A DNA stretch of 64,000 nucleotides from Phaeovulum veldkampii DSM 11550 (GTDB taxonomy: Bacteria > Pseudomonadota > Alphaproteobacteria > Rhodobacterales > Rhodobacteraceae). The first letter of the stretch is position 1, and every line of letters starts with the position of its first letter. The notes under the pieces are model-generated. The model saw only the letters and a list, made by a program, of their open reading frames with translations. It had not been told where the DNA came from and searched no databases. A program made the position numbers and the translations under genes. Where the stretch lies: the NCBI RefSeq assembly GCF_003034995.1, contig NZ_PZKF01000002.1, forward strand, positions 1 through 64,000. The letters run 5' to 3'. Shown piece after piece: positions 26,299 to 35,209 of this stretch.

Positions 26299-27134
26299 CC
26301 GGGATCGTGCGCCATGTCGCCGATCTGCGCGCGGCGGTGGCCGGATGGCGGCGCGCGGGCGACAGTGTGGGCGTGGTGCCCACGATGGGCGCGCTGCATC
26401 AGGGCCACCTGAGCCTTGTGGCCGCCGCCCGCGCCGCCTGCGACCGGGTGATCGTGACGATCTTCGTCAACCCCCGTCAGTTCGACAACCCCGAGGATCT
26501 GGCGAAATATCCACGCACCGAGGAAACTGACGCGGCACTGCTGGCGCCCTTGGCGGTGGATGCGATCTTTGCCCCGGCGCCAGCCGAGGTTTACCCGCAG
26601 GGCTTTGCCACCACGGTGTCGGTTGCGGGCGTCAGCGCGGGGCTGTGTGGTGCGCATCGGCCGGGGCATTTTGACGGGGTGGCCACGGTGGTGGCCAAGC
26701 TGTTCGGGATGACCCAGGCCGATCAGGCGTTTTTTGGTGAAAAGGATTGGCAGCAGGTGCAGGTGGTGCGCCGCCTTGTCGCCGATCTGAACATTCCCGT
26801 GACGATCAACGCCTGCCCCACGCTGCGCGAGCCTGACGGGCTGGCGCTGTCGTCGCGCAACGCGCGGCTGTCGGCGCAGGATCGGGCGATTGCCCCCGCG
26901 CTCCATGCCGCGATGCAGGATGCCGCGCGCGCGATCCGGGCGGGCACGCCTGTGGCAGCCGCGCTGGTCGGGGCCGAGGCGGCGGTGCTGGCCGCGGGTT
27001 TTGCGCGTGTCGAATATCTGGACCTGCGCAGCGCCGAGGGGCTGGAGCCTGTCATCCTGCTGGACCGCCCTGCGCGGTTGCTGGCAGCGGCATGGCTGGG
27101 CGATGTGCGCCTGATCGACAATATTGCGGTCTGA
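26295..27134 (+). CDS. panC: Pantoate-beta-alanine ligase
   Basis: 279-residue PanC, joining pantoate to beta-alanine with ATP. The motifs [13 protein letters not shown] (HIGH-like), [17 protein letters not shown] and SSRNARLS (KMSKS-equivalent) are visible. Its start overlaps the panB stop, giving a coupled two-gene operon. Confidence 0.97.
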   Translation: MTGIVRHVADLRAAVAGWRRAGDSVGVVPTMGALHQGHLSLVAAARAACDRVIVTIFVNPRQFDNPEDLAKYPRTEETDAALLAPLAVDAIFAPAPAEVYPQGFATTVSVAGVSAGLCGAHRPGHFDGVATVVAKLFGMTQADQAFFGEKDWQQVQVVRRLVADLNIPVTINACPTLREPDGLALSSRNARLSAQDRAIAPALHAAMQDAARAIRAGTPVAAALVGAEAAVLAAGFARVEYLDLRSAEGLEPVILLDRPARLLAAAWLGDVRLIDNIAV

Positions 27135-27303
27135 TCTGCCCCGCCCGGCGCGGGCCGGGAATTGGCCCCCCTGCGGCGGCGGGACACCTTGTCGCGGCGG
27201 CACCCGCAGCCGATGATGGCGTGGTATATGGCTTGCGCGCCGGGCTTGTGCGCAAGGGCCACTATGCCCATGTCCTGTGTTCTGCAACACCGGGGAGGCC
27301 TGC

Positions 27304-27588
27304 ATGTTTGCGATGGTCCGCGGGGCGGCGCTTGCCCTGATCGTGCTGACGATCATCTTTGTCGTGGTACGAATCTATGCCCGCTCGGTGCGGCGCGAGG
27401 CGCTGGAAAAAGAATGGGACGCGGCCTATCTTGCCGACGAGAACCCCGAAGCGCGCGCTGACTACATCGACCGTGGCATGGCAACCTATGAACGCAGCCT
27501 GGCGCGCAGGCTGGTCTGGCTTGTCTATGTCATTCCGCTTGGCCTTGCTGCGCTGACGGCTTTTGCCGTCAATCATCAATGGAATTGA
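27304..27588 (+). CDS. Small two-helix membrane protein, function unknown
   Basis: 94-residue protein with hydrophobic segments at about residues 3-22 and 70-88 and a charged linker with EKEWDAAYLADENPEARADYI between them. Homologues in Rhodobacteraceae are sometimes labelled as efflux-pump proteins, but no transporter feature is seen. ATG at 27304 follows ggaggcc. It lies 13 bases upstream of the DUF1523 gene and is probably co-transcribed with it. Confidence 0.75.
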   Translation: MFAMVRGAALALIVLTIIFVVVRIYARSVRREALEKEWDAAYLADENPEARADYIDRGMATYERSLARRLVWLVYVIPLGLAALTAFAVNHQWN

Positions 27589-27601
27589 AAGGAGCCTTCC
27601 C

Positions 27602-28252
27602 ATGTGGGGCTATGTAAAATGGACGCTGATTGCCCTGATCGTGGCGACGTTCGGCGCCTTCCTGCATTACACGCTGCCGCAAACCGATATCGTGCGGATC
27701 ACCAACACCTTCAACAGGCAGACCACCATCGGCTCGAACTGGATGTTCTACGCCAGCTCTGATTCCGGCAGCGCCGAAACCGAGGTGCGCGATATCCGCT
27801 TCATCGAGGCGGTGCGCCCGAACGACAAGGTGATTGTGTATCGCAACGAGGATACCGGCTGGGTCTGGCCGCCCTATTTCAAATACGACAGCTCGAACCT
27901 TCAGGCCGAGGCGTCAAACCTGAAATCGGACAAGGCCACCCCGCAATGGGTGAAGGTCACGCATTACGGCTGGCGGATTCCGCTGATTTCGATCTACCCC
28001 AATGCGGTCAGCGCAACCGCGATCGAGGGGCCTGATGTGCGGATCATCCCGTGGTTCAATATCGTGTTCCTGTCGTTCCTGGCACTGGCGCTGCTGATGG
28101 TGCGCCGGATGTGGCTGCAATTCCGCGAACGCACCATCGACCCGCTGATCGACGAGGTCGAGGACAAGTTCGACGAAGTCAGCCTTGAGGGCCAGCAGGC
28201 AGCGCGCAAGGCGCGTGGGCTGGTCGCGCGACTGTTCGGGCGCAAGGGCTGA
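27602..28252 (+). CDS. DUF1523 family membrane protein
   Basis: 216-residue protein with membrane segments near residues 5-22 and 155-172, enclosing a periplasmic domain that contains FNRQTTIGSNWMFYASS and VTHYGWRIPLISIYPNAV, hallmarks of DUF1523. The cytoplasmic tail is charged and helical. ATG at 27602 after aaaggagc. The role is unknown. It forms a pair with the preceding small membrane protein. Confidence 0.85.
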   Translation: MWGYVKWTLIALIVATFGAFLHYTLPQTDIVRITNTFNRQTTIGSNWMFYASSDSGSAETEVRDIRFIEAVRPNDKVIVYRNEDTGWVWPPYFKYDSSNLQAEASNLKSDKATPQWVKVTHYGWRIPLISIYPNAVSATAIEGPDVRIIPWFNIVFLSFLALALLMVRRMWLQFRERTIDPLIDEVEDKFDEVSLEGQQAARKARGLVARLFGRKG

Positions 28253-28264
28253 GGTCAAGGGGCG

Positions 28265-28293
28265 TTGAACGGCGGGCGGGCTTTCGCTAGCCT
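28265..28293 (+). promoter_or_regulatory. Promoter candidate for deoC
   Basis: TTGAAC at 28265-28270 and TAGCCT at 28288-28293, spaced by 17 bases, lie about 43 bases before the deoC start. Confidence 0.45.
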
Positions 28294-28335
28294 GCTGTTC
28301 CGGGCCGCATGGGGCGGCCCCAACAGGATGCCCCG

Positions 28336-29292
28336 ATGCCAGACCCCGCCCATGCGCGCAACGCCGGTGTGCCCTTCGCCCCCGACTGGTTTGCGCGGAT
28401 CACGGTCAATACGCCCGCTGCCGAACGGCGGGCTGATACGCTGGTGGCCCGGCGCAGCCTGAAAGGGCCATGGCAGGCCGCGTGGCTGGTGAATGCGCTC
28501 CGCTGCATGGATCTGACCACGCTTGCGGGCGACGATACCCCCGACCGGGTCGCGCGGCTGTGCGCCAAGGCGCGCGCGCCCTTAGCGCCGCACATTCTGG
28601 CGGGGCTGGGGCTGACGGGGGTAACGACCGGCGCGGTTTGCGTTTACCCTACGATGGTGGCGCCTGCCGTGCGCGCGCTGGACAGGTCGGGCATCCCCGT
28701 GGCCTCGGTCGCCACGGGCTTTCCCGCGGGGCTGATGCCGCTGCCGCTGCGGCTGGCCGAAATCCGCTATGCGGTGGATCAGGGGGCAGCCGAAATCGAC
28801 ATCGTGATTTCGCGCGCGCTGGCGCTCCGGGGCGAGTGGGCGGGGCTTTATGACGAACTCTGCGCGATGCGTGAGGCCTGCGGGCCTGCGCATATGAAGG
28901 CGATCCTGGCGACGGGCGAGTTGCAGACACTGACCAATGTCTATCGCGCCAGCATGGTGGCGATGCAGGCGGGGGCCGATTTCATCAAGACATCGACCGG
29001 CAAGGAACCCGTCAACGCCACGCTGCCGGTGTCGCTGGTGATGCTGCGCGCGCTGCGCGACTATGGCGCCCGGACCGGGGCTCGGATCGGGTTCAAGCCT
29101 GCCGGAGGGCTGCGCACCGCCAGGGACGCGCTGAACTGGCAGGTGCTGATGCACGAGGAAATGGGGCCAGACTGGTTGCGGCCCGATCTGTTCCGTATCG
29201 GCGCCTCGTCGCTTCTGTCGGATATCGAGCGGCAGTTGGAACACCATGTCACCGGCCGCTATGCCTCGGCCGCGCGCCAGGCGCTGGCCTGA
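28336..29292 (+). CDS. deoC: Deoxyribose-phosphate aldolase
   Basis: 318-residue DeoC (class I aldolase), cleaving 2-deoxyribose-5-phosphate to glyceraldehyde-3-phosphate and acetaldehyde. Schiff-base Lys218 lies in FIKTSTGK, the partner Lys254 in GFKPAGGLRT, and Asp155 in EIDIVIS. Start ATG at 28336 after agga. The next gene, an aldehyde dehydrogenase nine bases downstream, could oxidise the acetaldehyde released. Confidence 0.95.
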   Translation: MPDPAHARNAGVPFAPDWFARITVNTPAAERRADTLVARRSLKGPWQAAWLVNALRCMDLTTLAGDDTPDRVARLCAKARAPLAPHILAGLGLTGVTTGAVCVYPTMVAPAVRALDRSGIPVASVATGFPAGLMPLPLRLAEIRYAVDQGAAEIDIVISRALALRGEWAGLYDELCAMREACGPAHMKAILATGELQTLTNVYRASMVAMQAGADFIKTSTGKEPVNATLPVSLVMLRALRDYGARTGARIGFKPAGGLRTARDALNWQVLMHEEMGPDWLRPDLFRIGASSLLSDIERQLEHHVTGRYASAARQALA

Positions 29293-29298
29293 GGGGGA

Positions 29299-31656
29299 AT
29301 GATGCCGACCGTGAGTGACATTCTGGACAGCCTTGACTACGGCCCCGCTCCCGAAGGCACCGTCGAGGTGCGCGGCTGGCTGGCCGCGCGCGGGCGGTTT
29401 GGCCATTTTATCGGCGGCGCCTTCACCGCGCCGGTGGGGCTGTTTGACACGCTGAACCCCGCCACCGGCGAGGTGCTGGCGCAGGTGACGCAAGGTACGC
29501 CCGCCGACGTGGCCGCCGCCGTTGCTGCCGCGCGGGTCGCGCAGCCCGGATGGGCGGCGCTGCCGGGGCATGAACGGGCGGAGTGGCTGTATGCGCTGGC
29601 CCGGCAGGTGCAAAAGCGCGAGCGGTTTTTGGCGGTGCTGGAGGTGCTGGATACCGGCAAGCCGATCCGCGAGGCGCGCGATATCGACCTGCCGCTGGTG
29701 GTGCGCCATTTCTACCACCATGCGGGCTGGGCTGAGGTTCTGGCCGACCAATTTCCCGGTGCGGCGCCCTTGGGTGTGTGCGGCCAGATCATTCCCTGGA
29801 ACTTTCCGCTGCTGATGCTGGCGTGGAAGCTGGCGCCTGCGCTGGCGGCCGGAAATACCGTGGTGCTGAAGCCCGCGGAATGGACGCCCCTGACGGCGCT
29901 GGCCTTTGCCGAGATTTGCGCGGAGATCAGGTTGCCTGCGGGCGTGGTGAATATCGTCACCGGTGACGGTGCGACGGGGGCGGCGCTGGTGGCCGCCGAA
30001 GTGGACAAGATCGCCTTCACCGGATCGAGCGAGGTGGGGCGCGAAATCCGCCGCGCCACCGCGGGCACCGCCAAGCGGCTGACGCTGGAACTGGGCGGCA
30101 AGTCGCCTTTCATCGTCTTTGCCGATGCCGATCTGGAGGCGGCGATCGAGGGTGTGGTTGATGGCATCTGGTTCAATCAGGGGCAGGTCTGTTGTGCCGG
30201 GTCGCGCCTGCTGGTGGCCGAGGCGGTGGCGGATGCGTTCACCGAACGGCTGCGCGCACGGATGGCGCGGCTCAGGGTAGGTGACCCGCTGGACAAGGGC
30301 ACCGACATCGGTGCGATCATCCACCCCGACCATCTGGCGCGGATCGGCGCGCTGGTGGCCGAAGGTCAGGCGGCGGGCGCTGAACTGGTGCAGGCGCCCG
30401 CGCAACTGCCCGCGCGGGGCTGCTATTGCGCGCCGGGTTTCTTTACCGGGGCTGCCCCGGCAAACCCGGTGTCGCAGCGCGAAATCTTTGGCCCTATCGC
30501 CACGCTGACCACCTTTCGCACGCCCGACGAGGCGGTGCAGCTTGCCAATGCCAGTTGTTACGGGTTGGCGGCCTCGATCTGGTCGGAAAACCTGGCGCTG
30601 GCGCTGGATATCGCGGCGCGGGTCAAGGCCGGGGTGGTCTGGGTCAATTCGGTCAACGTCTTTGACGCGGGCGCGCCGTTCGGCGGGATGCGCGACAGCG
30701 GTTTTGGGCGCGAGGGTGGGCGGGCCGGGATGCTGGAATATCTGGCATGGCCCGCGCCTGCGGCGGTTGCCGAACCGGAGCCGGCGGCCTTGGTGGCCGC
30801 GCCCGACCCGACCCATCCGGGCGCCGCAGGGGGCATCGACCGGACGGCCAAGCTGTATATCGGAGGCGCGCAAAAGCGCCCCGATTCGGGGCAATCCTAC
30901 GCCGTTCGAGCGGGCGACAGGCTGCTGGGGCTGGCGCCATGGGGCAGCCGCAAGGATATTCGCAATGCGGTCGAGGCGGCGCAGAAGGCCAGCGGCTGGG
31001 CCGCGATGGCGGGCCACGCCCGTGCGCAGGTTCTGTATTTCATCGCGGAAAACCTGTCGGCCCGCGCCGCCGAATTTGCCGCACGCCTGGCCGAGGCAGG
31101 CCAGCCCGATGCCCAGGCCGAAGTGCAGGCCACGATCCGTCGCGCGTTCTACTATGCCGCGCTGGCCGACAAGCACGATGGCCGCATCCCCGCCACACGC
31201 GCGCGGCATCTGACGCTTGTGCAGCCCGAACCACATGGCGTGATCGGTATCGCCTGCCCGAATGCCGCGCCGCTTTTGGGGTTGGCGAGCCTGATCCTGC
31301 CCGCCATCGCCATGGGTAACCGCGTGGTGGCGATCCCCGCGCAGGACATGCCCTTTGCCGCCACCGATCTGGCGCAGGTGTTTGACTGTTCCGACCTGCC
31401 GGGCGGGGTGGTGAACCTTGTTACCGGCCCGCGCGACGATCTGGTGGCGGTGATGGCCTGTCATGATGATGTCAACGCGCTGTGGGTCTGTGGCACCAAG
31501 GCAGGTGCCGCGCGGGCGCAGGCCGACAGCGCGGGCAACCTGAAACCTGTCTGGGTGATGACAAACCGCGACTGGCAGGGCGCGTCTGGGCAGGGGCAGG
31601 CGTTTCTTGACCATGCCGTGCGACTGAAAACGATCTGGCTACCCTTCGGGGCGTGA
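29299..31656 (+). CDS. ALDH16-type double-domain aldehyde dehydrogenase
   Basis: 785 residues (784 from the second ATG at 29302). The N-terminal part is a complete NAD(P)-dependent aldehyde dehydrogenase: Asn168 (IPWNFP), Glu264 (LELGGKSP) and catalytic Cys298 (GQVCCAGS). From about residue 510 a second aldehyde-dehydrogenase-like domain follows, beginning KLYIGGAQK, which lacks the catalytic Cys and Glu motifs and is shortened. This is the ALDH16 architecture, in which the pseudo-domain builds the dimer. Bacterial members keep activity, unlike vertebrate ALDH16A1. Co-directional with deoC; acetaldehyde is a likely substrate. Confidence 0.92.
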   Translation: MMPTVSDILDSLDYGPAPEGTVEVRGWLAARGRFGHFIGGAFTAPVGLFDTLNPATGEVLAQVTQGTPADVAAAVAAARVAQPGWAALPGHERAEWLYALARQVQKRERFLAVLEVLDTGKPIREARDIDLPLVVRHFYHHAGWAEVLADQFPGAAPLGVCGQIIPWNFPLLMLAWKLAPALAAGNTVVLKPAEWTPLTALAFAEICAEIRLPAGVVNIVTGDGATGAALVAAEVDKIAFTGSSEVGREIRRATAGTAKRLTLELGGKSPFIVFADADLEAAIEGVVDGIWFNQGQVCCAGSRLLVAEAVADAFTERLRARMARLRVGDPLDKGTDIGAIIHPDHLARIGALVAEGQAAGAELVQAPAQLPARGCYCAPGFFTGAAPANPVSQREIFGPIATLTTFRTPDEAVQLANASCYGLAASIWSENLALALDIAARVKAGVVWVNSVNVFDAGAPFGGMRDSGFGREGGRAGMLEYLAWPAPAAVAEPEPAALVAAPDPTHPGAAGGIDRTAKLYIGGAQKRPDSGQSYAVRAGDRLLGLAPWGSRKDIRNAVEAAQKASGWAAMAGHARAQVLYFIAENLSARAAEFAARLAEAGQPDAQAEVQATIRRAFYYAALADKHDGRIPATRARHLTLVQPEPHGVIGIACPNAAPLLGLASLILPAIAMGNRVVAIPAQDMPFAATDLAQVFDCSDLPGGVVNLVTGPRDDLVAVMACHDDVNALWVCGTKAGAARAQADSAGNLKPVWVMTNRDWQGASGQGQAFLDHAVRLKTIWLPFGA

Positions 31657-31700
31657 TCTGTCAGCGGGCTGTCATCAAAACTTCATTCGACGCCGGCACA

Positions 31701-31724
31701 ATACTTCGGTATTTCGTGAAGTAT
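31701..31724. promoter_or_regulatory. Operator-like palindrome over the arsR-arsC start codon
   Basis: ATACTTC at 31701-31707 and GAAGTAT at 31718-31724 are perfect inverted 7-mers ten bases apart. The right arm includes the first two bases of the ATG. A further cttc lies at 31681. This is the expected place for autorepression by the ArsR domain. Confidence 0.6.
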
Positions 31725-32544
31725 GGAACATGAGATCGCCGCCAACCTTTTCTCGACCCTCGGCCATGATGGCCGGTTGCGCGTTTTGCGCCTGCTGATG
31801 CGTCGCGCCCCGCAGGGCGCGCGCCCGACCGAAATGGCGGAGGCGCTGGGGATGAAGGCCAACACGCTGTCCACCTATTTGGCCGCGCTGGAAACCGCCG
31901 GGTTGGTGCGCGCCGAACGGCGGGGCCGCGCCATAACCTACCGCGCCGAAACCGGCCGGTTGGCCGCGCTGCTTGACTACCTTTTTGCCGACTTTGCCCG
32001 CGGTCGCCCCGATCTGGCGCCCGCCCCCCTTGCTGGAGTCTTCCCGATGGAAAACCGCCCCTATCGTGTATTGTTCATCTGTTCGGGCAACTCGGCCCGG
32101 TCGATCTTTGCCGAATGTCTGTTGCGCGATCTGGGGGCGGGGCGCTTTGTCGTCCATTCAGCGGGCACGCGGCCGGAAAGCGCGCTGAACCCCACCGCGC
32201 TGGAGGTTCTGGCGCGGGCGGGGCACGACACCTCTGGCCTGCGCGCCAAACATATCGCCGAGTTCCAGACCCCCGGTGCGCCGCTGATGGATTTCGTCTT
32301 TACCGTCTGCGATCAGGCCGCAAATGAAGAATGCCCGCCTTGGCCCGGCCAGCCCATCACCGGGCATTGGGGCGTGGCCGACCCGGTCAAGGCCACCGGA
32401 ACCGATGCCGAAAAGGCGCTGGCCTTCGCCCGTGCCTATGCCGAACTGCGCCGCCGGATCGCGGCCTTTGCGGTGCTGCCCTTTGCCGAACTGGACAAGG
32501 TCGCGCTGCAACGGCGCGTCGATCAGATCGGGCAGGAGGGGTAG
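31723..32544 (+). CDS. ArsR regulator fused to thioredoxin-type arsenate reductase (ArsC)
   Basis: 273-residue fusion. Residues 1-95 are a winged-helix ArsR domain (AEALGMKANTLSTYLAALETAGLV) with no cysteine at all. Residues 113-265 are a low-molecular-weight phosphatase/ArsC domain with P-loop CSGNSARS (Cys120) and the two relay cysteines Cys196 (VCDQAA) and Cys204 (ECPPWPG), plus the DP loop (VADPVKATG). All three redox cysteines of a thioredoxin-coupled arsenate reductase are therefore present. An internal ATG at codon 109 with ggag upstream could give free ArsC. It is first in an operon with a GAPDH gene and arsJ. Confidence 0.88.
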   Translation: MEHEIAANLFSTLGHDGRLRVLRLLMRRAPQGARPTEMAEALGMKANTLSTYLAALETAGLVRAERRGRAITYRAETGRLAALLDYLFADFARGRPDLAPAPLAGVFPMENRPYRVLFICSGNSARSIFAECLLRDLGAGRFVVHSAGTRPESALNPTALEVLARAGHDTSGLRAKHIAEFQTPGAPLMDFVFTVCDQAANEECPPWPGQPITGHWGVADPVKATGTDAEKALAFARAYAELRRRIAAFAVLPFAELDKVALQRRVDQIGQEG

Positions 32545-32547
32545 GCC

Positions 32548-33555
32548 ATGGCAAAGATTGCAATCAACGGCCTGGGACGGATGGGCAAGCTGGTGCTGCG
32601 GCGGCTGTTCGATGCAGGCCACGGCGGGCAGATCGTGGCCTTGAACGATGTGCAGGGCGATCCGGCCCAGCACGCGCTGCTGCTGGAGTTTGACAGCGTG
32701 CATGGCCGCTGGCCCGCCGCCATCGGGCACGCGGAGGGTGCGCTGCATGTGAACGGGCACCGCATGGCGCTGACCCATCACAAACGGATCGAAGATCTGC
32801 CGTTGGCGAAATCGGGTGTCGATCTGGTGATCGACTGCACCGGCGTCTTCAAGACGGTCGAAAAGGTTGCCCCCTATTTCGATTCAGGGGTGCGCAAGGT
32901 TGTCGTGTCGGCCCCGATCAAGGACAGCGCGCTGAACCTGGTTTATGGCGTGAACCATCAGGCCTATGACCCGGCGCGGCACGATCTGGTGACAGCGGCA
33001 AGCTGCACGACGAACTGCCTCGCCCCGGTGGTCAAGGTCGTGCATCAGACGCTGGGCATCCGGCACGGGATGATCACCACGCTGCATGATGTGACCAACA
33101 CCCAGACGCTGGTCGATGCCCCCGCCAAGGATATGCGCCGTGCGCGCTCGGCCCTGATGAACCTGATCCCGACAAGCACCGGCTCGGCCACCGCGATCGG
33201 GCTGATCTTTCCCGAACTTCAGGGGCGGCTGAACGGCCATGCGGTGCGGGTGCCGTTGCTGAACGCCTCGCTGACCGATTGCGTGTTTGAACTTGAGCGC
33301 GCCACGACAGCGGCCGAGGTGAACGCGCTGTTCAGGGCCGCCGCCGAAGGGCCGCTGGCGGGGATTCTGGGCTATGAGGACCGCCCGCTGGTATCATGCG
33401 ATTTCGTGAACGATGCACGTTCGGCCATCGTGGACGGGCCTTCGACCATGGTCGTCAATGGCACGCAGTTGAAGGTCTATGCCTGGTATGACAACGAATG
33501 GGGCTATGCCTGCCGCCTTGCGGATGTGGCGCTGATGGTTGCGGGGCGGATGTGA
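32548..33555 (+). CDS. ArsJ-associated glyceraldehyde-3-phosphate dehydrogenase
   Basis: 335-residue GAPDH with N-terminal NAD fold (INGLGRMGK) and catalytic Cys153 in ASCTTNC. In arsJ operons this enzyme uses arsenate in place of phosphate, forming 1-arseno-3-phosphoglycerate, which ArsJ expels. The start lies three bases after the arsR-arsC stop with aggagg before it, and the end overlaps arsJ (GTGA). Context, not sequence alone, separates it from a glycolytic GAPDH. Confidence 0.92.
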   Translation: MAKIAINGLGRMGKLVLRRLFDAGHGGQIVALNDVQGDPAQHALLLEFDSVHGRWPAAIGHAEGALHVNGHRMALTHHKRIEDLPLAKSGVDLVIDCTGVFKTVEKVAPYFDSGVRKVVVSAPIKDSALNLVYGVNHQAYDPARHDLVTAASCTTNCLAPVVKVVHQTLGIRHGMITTLHDVTNTQTLVDAPAKDMRRARSALMNLIPTSTGSATAIGLIFPELQGRLNGHAVRVPLLNASLTDCVFELERATTAAEVNALFRAAAEGPLAGILGYEDRPLVSCDFVNDARSAIVDGPSTMVVNGTQLKVYAWYDNEWGYACRLADVALMVAGRM

Positions 33556-34769
33556 ACGGGCGCCGCGCCTATGCTGCCGTGACCGCGGCCTACTGGGCCT
33601 TCATGCTGTCGGACGGCGCCTTGCGGATGTTGGTGCTGCTGCATTTCAACAGCCTTGGCTTTTCGCCGATTCAACTGGCGTGGCTGTTCCTGCTGTATGA
33701 ACTGGCGGGTATCGTCACCAACCTGTCGGCGGGCTGGATTGCCGCGCGGTTCGGGCTGGCCTTTACGCTCTATGCGGGGCTTGGCTTGCAGATTGCTGCC
33801 CTGGCGGTGTTGGCGCAGCTTGACCCTGGCTGGTCGGTGGGGGCCTCGGTCATTTTCGTGATGGCGGTGCAGGGCGCATCAGGCGTGGCCAAGGATCTGG
33901 CAAAGATGTCGTCCAAATCGGCGGTCAAGCTGCTGGCGCCGGAAGGCGAGGGCGGGCTGTTTCGCTGGGTGGCGCTGCTGACGGGTTCCAAGAACGCGGT
34001 GAAGGGGCTGGGCTTTTTCCTGGGGGCCGCGCTGCTGGCCTGGACGGGGTTTCAGGTCTCGGTCTGGGCGATGGCTGGGGTTTTGACGGTGATCCTGATC
34101 GCGGTTGCAGCCTTTCTGCCGCCGGGGCTGCCGGTGGGGAAGAAAGGGGTCAAGTTCCGGCAGGTTTTCTCCTCCGATCCGCGGATCAACCGATTGTCGC
34201 TGGCGCGGATGTTTCTGTTCGGCGCGCGCGATGTCTGGTTTGTGGTGGGCATCCCGGTCTATTTCCAGATGGTGCTGTCGGATGGTACCGCCGAAGGCCG
34301 GCGCGAGGCGTTCTTTCTGATCGGCGGTTTCATGGCTCTGTGGATCATCGCCTATGGCGCGGTTCAGGCGGTGGCCCCACGGCTGCTGGCCGGGCGGGCG
34401 ACGCCCGCGTCGGCGGCGTCCTGGGTGGCGGTGCTGACGGTCATTCCCTTTGCGCTGGCAGGGCTGGCGCTGGCCGCGGGCGGCCCCTCGCCCTGGTTGA
34501 CCGGGGCGCTGGTTGCCGGGCTGCTGACCTTCGGGTTTGTCTTTGCTGTCAATTCTTCGCTGCATTCCTACCTGATTCTGGCCTTCACCAGTGCCGAGCG
34601 GGTGACGATGGATGTGGGCTTTTATTACATGGCCAATGCGGCCGGTCGGCTGTTGGGCACGGCGCTGTCGGGGATCAGCTATCAGGCGGGGGGGCTGTCG
34701 CTGTGCTTGGCCACGGCGGGGGCGATGGCGGCGGCAAGCTGGCTGGCGATGCGCCGGGTCGCGCCATGA
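33552..34769 (+). CDS. arsJ: Organoarsenical efflux permease ArsJ (MFS)
   Basis: 405-residue major-facilitator protein with about 11-12 hydrophobic segments. The N-terminal YAAVTAAYWAFMLSDGALRMLVLLHF and the conserved SGVAKDLAKMSSKSAVK loop are typical of ArsJ. It exports 1-arseno-3-phosphoglycerate made by the preceding GAPDH, so the pair gives arsenate resistance. GTG start at 33552 lies inside the GAPDH stop. Its stop codon touches the terminator of the facing grxD gene. Confidence 0.9.
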   Translation: MNGRRAYAAVTAAYWAFMLSDGALRMLVLLHFNSLGFSPIQLAWLFLLYELAGIVTNLSAGWIAARFGLAFTLYAGLGLQIAALAVLAQLDPGWSVGASVIFVMAVQGASGVAKDLAKMSSKSAVKLLAPEGEGGLFRWVALLTGSKNAVKGLGFFLGAALLAWTGFQVSVWAMAGVLTVILIAVAAFLPPGLPVGKKGVKFRQVFSSDPRINRLSLARMFLFGARDVWFVVGIPVYFQMVLSDGTAEGRREAFFLIGGFMALWIIAYGAVQAVAPRLLAGRATPASAASWVAVLTVIPFALAGLALAAGGPSPWLTGALVAGLLTFGFVFAVNSSLHSYLILAFTSAERVTMDVGFYYMANAAGRLLGTALSGISYQAGGLSLCLATAGAMAAASWLAMRRVAP

Positions 34770-34795
34770 AAAAGCCCCGCCCGAAAGGGCGGGGC
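34769..34795 (-). terminator. Rho-independent terminator of grxD
   Basis: gccccgccc-gaaa-gggcggggc forms a 9-bp stem (34774-34795). Read on the minus strand it is followed by TTTTT (34773-34769). It abuts the end of arsJ and could also slow arsJ transcripts. Confidence 0.85.
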
Positions 34796-34818
34796 GCGGC
34801 GGTTTCGGTGCTGCCGGA

Positions 34819-35178
34819 TCAGGCGTTGGCTTCGCGGATCTTGTCGGCGGCGTCTTTGCTGTAGTCGATGCCCTTGGCCTCAAACAGCGCGTCCAGCTCG
34901 CCCGACAGCGTCATTTCAGTGACGATGTCGCAGCCGCCGACAAATTCGCCCTTGACGTAAAGCTGAGGGATCGTTGGCCAGTCGGAAAACTCCTTGACGC
35001 CTTGGCGCACATCTTCGTCGGCCAGCACATCGACGGCGACGTAGTTGACCTCCATGTAGTTCAGCACGCCCGCAACACGGCTGGAAAAGCCGCATTTCGG
35101 CGCGGTTTTCGTGCCTTTCATGTAAAGCACAACATCATTCTGGGCGACGGTATCGCGGATCTGGTCAACGGCGGTCAT
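34819..35178 (-). CDS. grxD: Monothiol glutaredoxin (Grx4/GrxD type)
   Basis: 119-residue CGFS glutaredoxin with Cys29 in PKCGFSS, the WPTIPQLYVKGEFVGGCD glutathione-binding segment, and TEMTLSGEL. Proteins of this type carry and deliver [2Fe-2S] clusters and work with BolA, encoded just upstream on the same strand. ATG at 35178 follows aaggaaa. Confidence 0.96.
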   Translation of the reverse strand: MTAVDQIRDTVAQNDVVLYMKGTKTAPKCGFSSRVAGVLNYMEVNYVAVDVLADEDVRQGVKEFSDWPTIPQLYVKGEFVGGCDIVTEMTLSGELDALFEAKGIDYSKDAADKIREANA

Positions 35179-35209
35179 CGGGTTTCCTTCGGGGCTGGCG
35201 ATTTCAGGG

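Noticed and set aside
28582-31614. About 1000-codon minus-strand frame opposite deoC and the aldehyde dehydrogenase
   Set aside because: Composition is that of a shadow frame (Arg/His/Gln/Gly-rich), and the plus strand holds complete enzymes with all catalytic motifs.
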